From contig NZ_CP024901.1 of assembly GCF_003343245.1 (NCBI RefSeq), forward strand, positions 1,364,001 through 1,428,000: 64,000 nucleotides of DNA. Reading direction: 5' to 3'. Positions 46,701-55,651 of the stretch are shown here, piece after piece; within the stretch, counting starts at the first letter, position 1; every line of letters begins with the position of its first letter. The DNA is from Photorhabdus laumondii subsp. laumondii. Lineage in GTDB: Bacteria; Pseudomonadota; Gammaproteobacteria; Enterobacterales; Enterobacteriaceae. A program made the position numbers and the translations under genes. The notes beneath the pieces were generated by a model that was given only the letters and a program-made list of their open reading frames with translations, did not search any database and was not told the origin of the DNA.

Positions 46701-49700
46701 ATGAAAGAACGCATAGTGTTGCATGAACGAATAGTGTTGCATGAACAATTTGATGCGATGGTTGAGAATGCTCCTCACAAGATCGCCATTAGTGCACATC
46801 ATGTAGAAATGACATACCAAAATGTGCAAGACCGTGCTACCCAACTTGCCTATCGACTAATGGACTTAGATATCGGGGCTGAAGATGTGGTTGGAATCCA
46901 TATTGAGCGCTCTTCTGACATGATCATAGCGATGTTGGCTGCGCTTAAAGTTGGTGCTGCTTATTTAGCACTCCCACCCGATTATCCGACTGAGCGACTT
47001 CGTTATATGATAACGGACTCGCGTACAAGGTTGGTGTTAACTCGAACTATGATGAAAGATTCAACGGTCATTGAAAATGTTGCCACTGTTTATATCGATG
47101 AAATCCAATCTGTAGTGCCAAAAATCCTGCCACAAGTTACCAGTCAACAGCTAGCTTACGTTATCTATACCTCGGGAAGTACAGGACGCCCCAAAGGAGT
47201 GGGAGTGACTCATCATGGCGTTACCAACTTCGTTAGCCAGAAACAGCAGTACGTTCATTTCGGACCTAATGAAAAAATATTGCAGTTAGCACCTGCGGCT
47301 TTTGATGCTTCTGCCTTTGAAATATGGGGAGCATTGACTAATGGCGCGGCATTGGTATTGGCTTCTCCTTCATATCAAGCCATTGATGAGCTACCGAAAT
47401 GCCTTGTTGAACATGGAATTACGATATTGCTACTGACACCTGCCTTATTTCACGTATTGGTAGATTATCGCGAAGAGGCTCTGGATAGCGTACCTCAATT
47501 GCTTGTTGGTGGCGATGCAATGTCAGTCACTCATGCGTTTAAGTATTTGTCCAGGAAGCAGAAATTAGGCAAACACTTTTTATTTAATAACGTATATGGC
47601 CCGACTGAAGGAACGACCTTGGTGAGTAGTTACTCTATGTCATCATTAAGTATTGATGCGATAAAATCTCCCTTAGGTAAACCTATCGTCAATGCGGAAA
47701 TGTACTTATTGGATGAGATGTTAAGACCGGTCAGGCCAGGTGAGCGTGGTGAAATCTATATTGGGGGACAGTCTGTCGCACGGGGGTATTTATATCAACC
47801 TGGGCTAACTAGCCTGCGTTTTTTACCTGATCCTTTCTCCACCCAACCAGGAGCCAGAATGTTTGCTACTGGTGATGAAGGCGTATTGTCGAATGATGGA
47901 CTGATTGAGTTTGTGGGCAGGCTTGATGATCAGGTCAAAGTGCGGGGTCATCGAGTTGAGCTGGCAGAAGTAGAGCATGCAATAAAAAGCTGTCAGGATG
48001 TGAGTGCTGTTTGTGTTGTGCTGAACATTGACAGTGATCGCCATGTTGAACAACTGGTCGCCCATTATACAACTCACATTGATCATACAACTCATAAAAA
48101 CACTGATGTTGAGCAAGCTATCATCACTCGTGTTCAAACATTGTTACCCAGCTATATGTGGCCTAGTCAGTTTATTCAGCATGAACAGCTACCTTTAACA
48201 AGCAGTGGTAAAGTGGATCGTCGATTTTTGATGGGTTGGAAAGAGGCTGAGAGATTAGAAGAGGTGGTATCCGGTGAACTCTCCATGACAGAAGCACTGG
48301 TGGCAGAGATCTGGCAACAAATTCTAGGGCCATTTGATGTTGTGCCTGATGCTGATTTTTTTGCGTTGGGAGGCGATTCGTTATTGGCTATTCAGGTTAT
48401 CGCGGAAGCTGAAAAACGAGGACTCAATCTGACACTCTCTACCTTATTTCGTACCTCGACGCTTAGGGCGATGTGTAAAGATTTGGTGCTCCCAGAACAA
48501 ACAGATAATGGACTAACTCGCAATCCGGCATTGCGTGGGGTTTGCCGCGGTTTGGCACAAACAGAAGAAGCTCTCAGTCAGCAGAATGAGAACCCACTGA
48601 TAAATGAAACGGATAAGCAAAGGTTGCCTGTTAATATCGAAACTGCTTATCCGGCGACGAGATTGCAGCTAGGGATGCTGTTTGAGGGATTATACAGTGG
48701 TAAAGCAATCTACCTTGATGTTATTGCTCGGGATGTCAACTTGCCACTGGATGAAAAAATACTTCACGACACGCTTCAGTCAATAGCCAAAAGGCACCCG
48801 GTTCTCAGAACAAAATTTGATTTGGCCTCTTTTAGTGAAGTGATGCAATTGGTTGAATCACTACCATCATTGCCACTTATAGTGGAAAACTACACAAATC
48901 TTGATGATGAACAGTTGGCTGCACGTCACGAAAAAGTAATGGTTGAGTTAAGCCAACCATTTGATCCTGAAGAGGCTCCTTTAATGAGGGTACATGCGGC
49001 GGCATTGAATGAAGGACAATTTCGGTTAGCTTATGCCTTTCATCATGCGATCCTTGATGGTTGGAGTGAGTCTGTTTTTATCCTTGAGCTTTTGAGATTG
49101 TATCAAGCCAATTTAGTTAGCGAGTCTGTTTTATTGGAGCAACCGGCACCATTGTCAGAGTTTGTCAGACTTGAGCGAGAAGCGCTCGATAACGACAAGG
49201 CGAAACAGTTTTTTAGTCAATATTCAGCTAAAGAAAAAACGGATAGATATCAAGATACTGATTATAGGAAAGCAGTACTGGTCTTGCCGGAAAGAACAGT
49301 GGAGCAATTGTTAAAAAATGTATCAGATTGGGGCATTCCGTTAAAAAGTATGTTTTTTGCTGGTTTCTATCTGACAACAGCTCATCAGTTACAAGATATT
49401 GACTTTGTTGCAGGGATGTCTGTTAACGGTAGGCCTGAGATGGAAGGTGCGGATTTAACTCTTGGACTGTTCCTTAATCATATTCCGATAAAGTTGAATC
49501 TTGACTCTGCTAATAACTGGCAGGCACTGGCAAGACAGTCTTTCGATGCTGAAAAAGAAATATTGCCCTTTAGACGCTTTCCATATTCAGAAATACAAAC
49601 CATGTTAGGAGGGCCACCCTTCGAGGCTGCATTTAGCTACGTTCATTTTCATTCTCGCAATGAGTTATTAGAGCAAGGGTTGGTGAATAGTGATGAAGAT

Positions 49701-49883
49701 GTGCGTGACCATACCAGCTTACCGATTAGGGTTGAGTTGATAAATGATTTGAAAGGCGAAGGTATTTTAATAAATGTGACAGCAGATGAAAAACGTTATG
49801 GCACGGGATTCGCTTTAGCGTTGGCCGAACGACTTAGTGAAAAGATAGAAGACATAGCATTTGTATCCGAGCAGATTATTTAA
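46701..49883 (+). CDS. NRPS A-T-C module
   Basis: 1060 residues: A about 10-510 (YTSGSTGRPKG, FDASAFEIW, NVYGPTEGTT, FATGDEGVL, GRLDDQVKVRGHR, SSGKVDRR), T about 530-600 (FFALGGDSLLAIQ), C about 645-1055 with intact FHHAILDGWSES. The A-domain pocket reads DAFLLGVTLK by hand alignment, closest in feel to branched-chain aliphatic codes, low confidence. It begins with A and ends with C, so it fits best as the initiating protein that passes its amino acid to the aspartate carrier at 29004. The first codons contain an 18-bp tandem duplication (ERIVLH twice, 46707-46742). There is no thioesterase. Confidence 0.9.
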   Translation: MKERIVLHERIVLHEQFDAMVENAPHKIAISAHHVEMTYQNVQDRATQLAYRLMDLDIGAEDVVGIHIERSSDMIIAMLAALKVGAAYLALPPDYPTERLRYMITDSRTRLVLTRTMMKDSTVIENVATVYIDEIQSVVPKILPQVTSQQLAYVIYTSGSTGRPKGVGVTHHGVTNFVSQKQQYVHFGPNEKILQLAPAAFDASAFEIWGALTNGAALVLASPSYQAIDELPKCLVEHGITILLLTPALFHVLVDYREEALDSVPQLLVGGDAMSVTHAFKYLSRKQKLGKHFLFNNVYGPTEGTTLVSSYSMSSLSIDAIKSPLGKPIVNAEMYLLDEMLRPVRPGERGEIYIGGQSVARGYLYQPGLTSLRFLPDPFSTQPGARMFATGDEGVLSNDGLIEFVGRLDDQVKVRGHRVELAEVEHAIKSCQDVSAVCVVLNIDSDRHVEQLVAHYTTHIDHTTHKNTDVEQAIITRVQTLLPSYMWPSQFIQHEQLPLTSSGKVDRRFLMGWKEAERLEEVVSGELSMTEALVAEIWQQILGPFDVVPDADFFALGGDSLLAIQVIAEAEKRGLNLTLSTLFRTSTLRAMCKDLVLPEQTDNGLTRNPALRGVCRGLAQTEEALSQQNENPLINETDKQRLPVNIETAYPATRLQLGMLFEGLYSGKAIYLDVIARDVNLPLDEKILHDTLQSIAKRHPVLRTKFDLASFSEVMQLVESLPSLPLIVENYTNLDDEQLAARHEKVMVELSQPFDPEEAPLMRVHAAALNEGQFRLAYAFHHAILDGWSESVFILELLRLYQANLVSESVLLEQPAPLSEFVRLEREALDNDKAKQFFSQYSAKEKTDRYQDTDYRKAVLVLPERTVEQLLKNVSDWGIPLKSMFFAGFYLTTAHQLQDIDFVAGMSVNGRPEMEGADLTLGLFLNHIPIKLNLDSANNWQALARQSFDAEKEILPFRRFPYSEIQTMLGGPPFEAAFSYVHFHSRNELLEQGLVNSDEDVRDHTSLPIRVELINDLKGEGILINVTADEKRYGTGFALALAERLSEKIEDIAFVSEQII

Positions 49884-50014
49884 TTATCGTCGGATAGTTA
49901 ATTTTTTGGTATTTGATTTCACAGTTTTTAGTTGCTGTAAACGCAGAAATCTAATCTACGAGGCTGACTTACATTAGCCTCATTCAGAAAACATTTGGAG
50001 GAGAACTTAAACAG

Positions 50015-50455
50015 ATGGCTCGCCATATCTTGATTTTCTCAGTTGTGCAGGGGCGTTGAATTATGGGCATAACCATTACGCACTAAAACTGGCTGTATCT
50101 CAGTACATCAATGAAGATGGTATTCAAGGTGCATTGGATTTGCACACTAAAGCGAAAAAAGACTTTATCACCGCTTTTCAAGAAAACATTCTGGTACCCA
50201 GAGGGTTGACCTATAAACTACAGTTTACTTCACCGACTGGTAGCAGTGTTGTTGAATCGGCGATTAAGCTTGCACGTAAAGTAACCCAACGCTGTCGAGT
50301 CGTTGCTTTTACCAATGGTTTTCACGGTATGACAGGAACCTCATTAAGTTTGACAGGTAATAAGGATCATCGTCAGCCTGTGATGGATGCTTATGTGGAG
50401 CGTTGATGAAGTCTTAGCTAAAGTAATAGATATTTTAGATCCTCGATTAAATTGA
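50015..50455 (+). pseudogene. diaminobutyrate--2-oxoglutarate aminotransferase (EctB/Dat) remnant
   Basis: A strong RBS (GGAGGAG) and ATG at 50015 lead into a frame that shifts after four codons. From 50029 another frame reads LDFLSCAGALNYGHNHYALK, then DLHTKAKKDFITAFQENILV, PRGLTYKLQF and RVVAFTNGFHGMTGTSLSLT. These are the N-terminal third of EctB/Dat, a PLP enzyme making 2,4-diaminobutyrate from aspartate semialdehyde. The first ~50 residues and everything after GNKDHRQP are missing; about 18 codons of uncertain origin follow. It fits the Dab prediction for the NRPS at 34591 and indicates loss of precursor supply. Confidence 0.8.
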
Positions 50456-50496
50456 TCGTCAAATTTGGGGGTTCTTCCACAGGAGAGCGTAAAAAT
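50452..50496 (+). pseudogene. possible aspartokinase N-terminal remnant
   Basis: Fifteen codons read LIVKFGGSSTGERKN, matching the N-terminal aspartokinase motif VxKFGG(S/T)S. The frame runs straight into the segment shared with IS copy 2, so the rest of the gene is absent. Aspartokinase feeds aspartate semialdehyde to a Dat enzyme, so its location after the dat remnant makes sense. The match is short. Confidence 0.4.
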
Positions 50497-50646
50497 GAGA
50501 GCATAAAAAAGTCTGGGGCACTTGAGTTATTTAGCGGTAAAGTGGGCGATTCAACCGGACTATTACCCATTATCGGCCCATGAATACTTATACGTTAAAG
50601 TGGCTTCTTTAGCTGCTTTACCACATAAATGCCCCAAGGTAATGAG
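50497..50646 (+). repeat. 150-bp segment duplicated upstream of both IS copies
   Basis: Present again at 52814-52963 with one observed substitution (GGGCGATTC versus GGGCAATTC). It contains imperfect inverted repeats (GGGGCA with TGCCCC; GGTAAAG with CTTTACC). It may be part of the mobile element outside its inverted repeats, or a shared target sequence. Confidence 0.7.
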
Positions 50647-50712
50647 ATGGTTCCCCTCACTCTAACGGCAGTATATTAGCAGAGTGATTATCTTTGATAA
50701 GAGGCTACCATC

Positions 50713-51717
50713 ATGAACACTATCGCACTGATTGGCATCGATCTCGGCAAACATTCTTTTCATGTCCATTGTCAGGAGCCATCGGGAAAAGCTCTGCTAC
50801 GTAAAAAATTCACCCGAACTAAATTGATGGAATTCTTAGCCGATTGCTCTCCGGCAACGGTTGTGATGGAAGCCTGTGCTGGCGCGCATTTCATGGCAAG
50901 GCGGATCGCTGATTTGGGGCATGAGGCTAAGCTGATTTCACCGCAGTTTGTCCGTCCTTTTGTCAAAAGTAACAAGAATGATTTTATTGACGCGGAAGCC
51001 ATCTGTGAAGCCGCCTCACGACCTTCAATGCGTTTTGTTCAGCCCAGAACGGAAGCCCAACAAGCCATGCGAGCGTTGCATCGTGTCCGGGAATCACTGG
51101 TCCGGGATAAAGTCAAAACCACCAATCAGATGCAAGCTTTCCTGCTTGAGTTTGGCATCAGTATGCCCAAGGGGATTGCCGTGATAAAACGACTCTCCAC
51201 TGTTTTGGCCGAACATCCTCTTCCACCTTATTTGGCGCAAATATTACTACGGTTACAGGCGCATTATCACTATCTGGTTGGGCAAATCACCGAGATTGAG
51301 ACCGCACTGTCACAGGAAATCATTCAGGATGATACCGGACAACGGCTGATGACGATCCCCGGTATTGGTCCCATCACGGCGAGTGTGCTTTCCTCACAAC
51401 TGGGTGATGGAAAACAATATTCTCGCAGCCGGGATTTTGCGGCCTCGACGGGTTTGGTTCCCCGCCAGTACAGCACCGGGGGAAGGACGACCTTATTGGG
51501 TATCAGTAAACGGGGTAATAAGACGCTCCGGCAACTGTTGGTACTCTGCGCCCGGTCATTCATGCAACAGATTGAACACCGGCAGGGAAAACTGGCTGAC
51601 TGGGTTAAGCAGCAGCTTGAACGAAAGCACTCTAATATCGTGGCCTGTGCATTGGCTAATAAACTCGCCCGGATAGCGTGGGCCATTACGACACAACACA
51701 CGGTATTTGTCGCCTAA
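50713..51717 (+). CDS. IS110-family transposase, copy 1
   Basis: A 334-residue DEDD recombinase. The N-terminal RuvC-like domain starts ALIGIDLGKHSFHVH and has VVMEACAGAHFMA, SPQFVRPFVKSNKNDFIDAE. The C-terminal Tnp-20 domain has MTIPGIGPITASVLSSQLGD, FAASTGLVPRQYSTGG and LLGISKRGNKTLRQLL with the conserved serine region. The protein is identical to the second copy at 53030. Length and motifs are complete, so it is probably functional. Confidence 0.95.
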   Translation: MNTIALIGIDLGKHSFHVHCQEPSGKALLRKKFTRTKLMEFLADCSPATVVMEACAGAHFMARRIADLGHEAKLISPQFVRPFVKSNKNDFIDAEAICEAASRPSMRFVQPRTEAQQAMRALHRVRESLVRDKVKTTNQMQAFLLEFGISMPKGIAVIKRLSTVLAEHPLPPYLAQILLRLQAHYHYLVGQITEIETALSQEIIQDDTGQRLMTIPGIGPITASVLSSQLGDGKQYSRSRDFAASTGLVPRQYSTGGRTTLLGISKRGNKTLRQLLVLCARSFMQQIEHRQGKLADWVKQQLERKHSNIVACALANKLARIAWAITTQHTVFVA

Positions 51718-51960
51718 AGCTGGCGTCATTGTGAACCTATTTAAATGTTACCCCACTGGTTTTGCGAAGACTGATTATTGATGACATGAACGGCCTACCG
51801 GCCTGATGAGAAACCTAACATAAAAAATGGCTCTTTCAAGCCGACAAGGTTTTAAGGTTCATCAGGCGCGGAACTCATCGAGGCGCAGGCTCCTTGCCTA
51901 CAGTGACGCCGGATAGATTTAAGCAAGCCAAAAATTCATCAAAATGAGTGTTGCAAAAAC
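51718..51960 (+). ncRNA. candidate bridge-RNA region of IS copy 1
   Basis: About 240 bp of non-coding IS DNA between the transposase stop and the right inverted repeat. It contains short pairing segments such as GGCC-TACC-GGCC and the pair CCTGATGAGAAACC / GGTTCATCAGG. IS110-family recombinases are guided by an RNA made from a non-coding end, on the 3' side in IS1111-type elements. Presence here is inferred from position and length only. Confidence 0.3.
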
Positions 51961-52045
51961 GAGGGGAACCATAGATTTTTATGTTCTATAACTTTCAATG
52001 TGTTTGGTCTTTACCCACCGCTAATCAGAGATGGGCAAATTTACC

Positions 52046-52384
52046 TTACCCGCTATGTGCCAAAATTAAATGCCCGGTTTGGGCAGTAGTCGGCTTGACA
52101 GTGATCTCGATGTCACACCCCAGCCGATTCAGACACTCCATCATCTTACGTTCTGACAGGTTGGAAAAATCGCCCCGGAACAGGTGGGATACTTTTGCCT
52201 GGCTGATCCCAATACGTTCGCCAGCAGTAGTTTGTGTCAGCCCCAGACGCTTGATAGATTTGATGATCTCAAAGGCCAAGCCGGATTTAATTTTGTGCTT
52301 TTCGGCATCACGGAAACCCAGATCGGCAAACACGTTGCCGGAGCTGATTTCAACCGCTACGCCATTAATGGTTTTCTCTTTCAT
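52046..52384 (-). CDS. XRE-type antitoxin, HigA-like
   Basis: A 112-residue DNA-binding antitoxin. The helix-turn-helix is in the middle: LGLTQTTAGERIGISQAKVS followed by HLFRGDFSNLSERK. Toxin-first order and a 20-bp overlap with the upstream toxin gene are typical of HigBA-type modules. It probably represses the operon through the palindromes at 52753-52798. The pair lies between two IS copies. Confidence 0.87.
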   Translation of the reverse strand: MKEKTINGVAVEISSGNVFADLGFRDAEKHKIKSGLAFEIIKSIKRLGLTQTTAGERIGISQAKVSHLFRGDFSNLSERKMMECLNRLGCDIEITVKPTTAQTGHLILAHSG

Positions 52385-52745
52385 TTTTCATCTCCTGGGC
52401 CATCACAGCGGCCACTTTCAGTCGATTACGGATGATGTCCATATCTTCTTTCGGCGTCGCTATGCCGTGCTTACTCTTCTTCTGAAAGGCATGTAGCACA
52501 AAGACCGCTTCGTCAAATTTCACCGTATACACCGCTCGGTAGGTACCACCTATGTCGTCCTCCAACACTTCCAGAACGCCGGCACCACCAAACCCTTTCA
52601 TCACCTTCACAGCATCATGCTTTTCGCCACGCTGCGCGAAGTCTAGGGCAAAGCCAAAGAAGCGCTGCACGTCCTTCGGCAAGTTCAGCAAGTCCTTCTT
52701 GCTGCTGCCTATCCACACTAGCAGCTTTTCACTTTGTTGCTCCAT
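52365..52745 (-). CDS. RelE/HigB-like (Gp49 family) toxin
   Basis: A 126-residue toxin starting MEQQSEKLLVWIGSSKKDLL. The core reads FGFALDFAQRGEKHDAVKVM, VLEVLEDDIGGTYRAVYTVK and VFVLHAFQKKSKHGIATPKE, the pattern of Gp49/HigB ribosome-dependent mRNA interferases. The start at 52745 was chosen because it leaves the operator region upstream free; the frame is open to 52838. It overlaps the antitoxin gene by 20 bp. Confidence 0.87.
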   Translation of the reverse strand: MEQQSEKLLVWIGSSKKDLLNLPKDVQRFFGFALDFAQRGEKHDAVKVMKGFGGAGVLEVLEDDIGGTYRAVYTVKFDEAVFVLHAFQKKSKHGIATPKEDMDIIRNRLKVAAVMAQEMKNERENH

Positions 52746-52752
52746 CCTGTTT

Positions 52753-52798
52753 ATACCTTTTCTGGTATTGTGTGAATTCAGTATACCAGAAATGGTAT
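52753..52798. promoter_or_regulatory. paired operators of the toxin-antitoxin operon
   Basis: Two palindromes of form ATACC-N6-GGTAT lie 30 bp apart, at 52753-52768 and 52783-52798, just upstream of the toxin start. The second extends to GTATACC-N6-GGTATAC. They are candidate binding sites for the XRE antitoxin. Sequence seen; binding inferred. Confidence 0.65.
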
Positions 52799-52813
52799 AC
52801 TCAGCAACTAGGG

Positions 52814-52963
52814 GAGAGCATAAAAAAGTCTGGGGCACTTGAGTTATTTAGCGGTAAAGTGGGCAATTCAACCGGACTATTACCCATTATCGGCCCATGA
52901 ATACTTATACGTTAAAGTGGCTTCTTTAGCTGCTTTACCACATAAATGCCCCAAGGTAATGAG
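52814..52963 (+). repeat. second copy of the 150-bp IS-upstream segment
   Basis: Same as 50497-50646 apart from one substitution noted. It abuts the left inverted repeat of IS copy 2 and follows the toxin-antitoxin promoter region directly. Confidence 0.7.
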
Positions 52964-54269
52964 ATGGTTCCCCTCACTCTAACGGCAGTATATTAGCAGA
53001 GTGATTATCTTTGATAAGAGGCTACCATCATGAACACTATCGCACTGATTGGCATCGATCTCGGCAAACATTCTTTTCATGTCCATTGTCAGGAGCCATC
53101 GGGAAAAGCTCTGCTACGTAAAAAATTCACCCGAACTAAATTGATGGAATTCTTAGCCGATTGCTCTCCGGCAACGGTTGTGATGGAAGCCTGTGCTGGC
53201 GCGCATTTCATGGCAAGGCGGATCGCTGATTTGGGGCATGAGGCTAAGCTGATTTCACCGCAGTTTGTCCGTCCTTTTGTCAAAAGTAACAAGAATGATT
53301 TTATTGACGCGGAAGCCATCTGTGAAGCCGCCTCACGACCTTCAATGCGTTTTGTTCAGCCCAGAACGGAAGCCCAACAAGCCATGCGAGCGTTGCATCG
53401 TGTCCGGGAATCACTGGTCCGGGATAAAGTCAAAACCACCAATCAGATGCAAGCTTTCCTGCTTGAGTTTGGCATCAGTATGCCCAAGGGGATTGCCGTG
53501 ATAAAACGACTCTCCACTGTTTTGGCCGAACATCCTCTTCCACCTTATTTGGCGCAAATATTACTACGGTTACAGGCGCATTATCACTATCTGGTTGGGC
53601 AAATCACCGAGATTGAGACCGCACTGTCACAGGAAATCATTCAGGATGATACCGGACAACGGCTGATGACGATCCCCGGTATTGGTCCCATCACGGCGAG
53701 TGTGCTTTCCTCACAACTGGGTGATGGAAAACAATATTCTCGCAGCCGGGATTTTGCGGCCTCGACGGGTTTGGTTCCCCGCCAGTACAGCACCGGGGGA
53801 AGGACGACCTTATTGGGTATCAGTAAACGGGGTAATAAGACGCTCCGGCAACTGTTGGTACTCTGCGCCCGGTCATTCATGCAACAGATTGAACACCGGC
53901 AGGGAAAACTGGCTGACTGGGTTAAGCAGCAGCTTGAACGAAAGCACTCTAATATCGTGGCCTGTGCATTGGCTAATAAACTCGCCCGGATAGCGTGGGC
54001 CATTACGACACAACACACGGTATTTGTCGCCTAAAGCTGGCGTCATTGTGAACCTATTTAAATGTTACCCCACTGGTTTTGCGAAGACTGATTATTGATG
54101 ACATGAACGGCCTACCGGCCTGATGAGAAACCTAACATAAAAAATGGCTCTTTCAAGCCGACAAGGTTTTAAGGTTCATCAGGCGCGGAACTCATCGAGG
54201 CGCAGGCTCCTTGCCTACAGTGACGCCGGATAGATTTAAGCAAGCCAAAAATTCATCAAAATGAGTGTT
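52964..54269 (+). mobile_element. IS110-family insertion sequence, copy 2 (right repeat missing)
   Basis: Identical in layout to copy 1, with the left repeat ATGGTTCCCCTC at 52964-52975. Homology ends at 54269, before the position of the 12-bp right inverted repeat, which is absent here (the sequence becomes TAAAAATATTCTG). The copy therefore seems right-truncated and may be immobile by itself. It ends 32 bp before the stop of nitH. Confidence 0.72.
53030..54034 (+). CDS. IS110-family transposase, copy 2
   Basis: 334 residues, identical at protein level to the transposase at 50713, with all DEDD and Tnp-20 landmarks present. Although its own element lacks a right repeat, the protein could act on copy 1. 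The two identical genes form a 2.3-kb-spaced direct repeat. Confidence 0.95.
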   Translation: MNTIALIGIDLGKHSFHVHCQEPSGKALLRKKFTRTKLMEFLADCSPATVVMEACAGAHFMARRIADLGHEAKLISPQFVRPFVKSNKNDFIDAEAICEAASRPSMRFVQPRTEAQQAMRALHRVRESLVRDKVKTTNQMQAFLLEFGISMPKGIAVIKRLSTVLAEHPLPPYLAQILLRLQAHYHYLVGQITEIETALSQEIIQDDTGQRLMTIPGIGPITASVLSSQLGDGKQYSRSRDFAASTGLVPRQYSTGGRTTLLGISKRGNKTLRQLLVLCARSFMQQIEHRQGKLADWVKQQLERKHSNIVACALANKLARIAWAITTQHTVFVA

Positions 54270-54301
54270 TAAAAATATTCTGTCAGGTGAAGTTAGGAAT
54301 T

Positions 54302-55639
54302 TCACATTTGAGATATTCTTTTATCTTTGATTTTAGATTTAGCACCTTTAATTAGAGTAGGTGGCATATGTATATTTTGCTGACTTATTTGTTGCTCAAT
54401 ATGTTGCACCACATAGGCGGCATCCTGATCGATCCCCAGAAAACGTCCAGAACCCCATGTATATAACCACGGCAAACCAATAAATGTGACATTCGGATCG
54501 ATAGTAATACCACGGTCATGTTTGGGATAACCATTGGTTTGAAAAATATCTAAATCAAGCCATGAATAGTCTGGTTTAAAACCAATACACCAAATCACGG
54601 AAGTCATATTTTCTTTTGCTAAATCAATGTGTGTGATTTCCTGCTCAGGCTGCCAAACCGGTTGATATACCGATGCAGGTTCATCGGTTGCAATATTGTT
54701 TTTCTCTAAATACTCATCAATCGAGGCATTAATACGATTATAAGTAGCATCGGCAAGGTCCAGGTTTTCTGATAAATTTGGTTTAAACCAGAATTGACCC
54801 TCTTTAAAGTCATCAAAATGTCCGAACAGTTGCATACCTTCTAAGGCAAATTTACGCAGGTCAATATCACGCCCGCCGTCACGCCCTGTGACATAGTGGT
54901 TAGTACTGTTACGTACCTCTTCACTATAACGATGATGTTTGACAGTCGTTTCGTAATACCCCATATCAAACAGCCATTTCACCACATCTTTGCCGCGATA
55001 GAAGCGAGCACAACGTGGTGCATTGCCTGTCGATAAATAGACTTTTTTGCCTGCCAGATGTAAATCTTCGGCAATCTGTGCACCGGATTGTCCTGACCCG
55101 ACCACCAGCACCGCACCTTTAGGCAGTTGCTCTACATTTAAATACTCTTCCGAATGCATCACTTTCACATGGTTAGGCAAGGTATCACTTAATTTTGGAT
55201 AAATCGGGGTGTGATACCCGCCTGCTGCAACGACAAGCTGTTTGGCTGTGGTTGTACCGTGATTGGTTTCAATGACAAACTCATGCGCTGCCACTTTTTT
55301 CACATGTTCTACCTGAATATTTAAAATGGCGGGAGGATTAGTTTTTTCAATAAATTCGTCAAGATATGCCACAATTTCGTGCTTTTTCATAAAGCCGTCA
55401 GGGTCGTTCCCCTGATAAGGGTGTTCAGGCAATAGACACTGCCAGTTTGGTGTCACCAAAGTGAAATTATTCCAACGTTTATGGCACCAGCTATGGGTCA
55501 ACTCGGATTCTTTTTCCAATACCACATGGTCAATACCCGCTTTTTGCAAATAGTGACTGATACATAGACCAGCCTGACCGCCACCAATAATCACCACATC
55601 ATAATTTGGCTGTAACATTTGATTTTGGATACTTAACAT
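54302..55639 (-). CDS. nitH: NitH-like flavin-dependent monooxygenase (MSMEG_0569 family)
   Basis: A 445-residue flavoprotein of the FMO/CzcO type. FAD-binding VVIIGGGQAGLCISHYL lies at the N-terminus and the NADPH-binding VVGSGQSGAQIAEDL in the middle. It is the last gene of a seven-gene minus-strand cluster whose order and families match Nit1C clusters reported to be needed for growth on cyanide in pseudomonads. The enzyme's exact step is unresolved. Its 3' end is 32 bp from IS copy 2. Confidence 0.82.
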   Translation of the reverse strand: MLSIQNQMLQPNYDVVIIGGGQAGLCISHYLQKAGIDHVVLEKESELTHSWCHKRWNNFTLVTPNWQCLLPEHPYQGNDPDGFMKKHEIVAYLDEFIEKTNPPAILNIQVEHVKKVAAHEFVIETNHGTTTAKQLVVAAGGYHTPIYPKLSDTLPNHVKVMHSEEYLNVEQLPKGAVLVVGSGQSGAQIAEDLHLAGKKVYLSTGNAPRCARFYRGKDVVKWLFDMGYYETTVKHHRYSEEVRNSTNHYVTGRDGGRDIDLRKFALEGMQLFGHFDDFKEGQFWFKPNLSENLDLADATYNRINASIDEYLEKNNIATDEPASVYQPVWQPEQEITHIDLAKENMTSVIWCIGFKPDYSWLDLDIFQTNGYPKHDRGITIDPNVTFIGLPWLYTWGSGRFLGIDQDAAYVVQHIEQQISQQNIHMPPTLIKGAKSKIKDKRISQM

Positions 55640-55651
55640 GGAATATCCCTC

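Larger units (their letters stand above)
50647..51972 (+). mobile_element. IS110-family insertion sequence, copy 1 (IS1111-like ends)
   Basis: A perfect 12-bp inverted repeat, ATGGTTCCCCTC at 50647-50658 and GAGGGGAACCAT at 51961-51972, brackets one transposase gene. The 5' gap to the gene is about 55 bp and the 3' non-coding end about 243 bp. Sub-terminal inverted repeats and a long 3' end are features of the IS1111 subgroup of IS110. No target duplication is expected for this family. The stretch 50497-51952 is repeated at 52814-54269. Confidence 0.75.

Noticed and set aside
50497..54269. Composite transposon with a complete right end
   Set aside because: IS110-family elements do not usually form classical composite transposons, and copy 2 lacks the right inverted repeat; treated as two IS copies flanking a TA pair.
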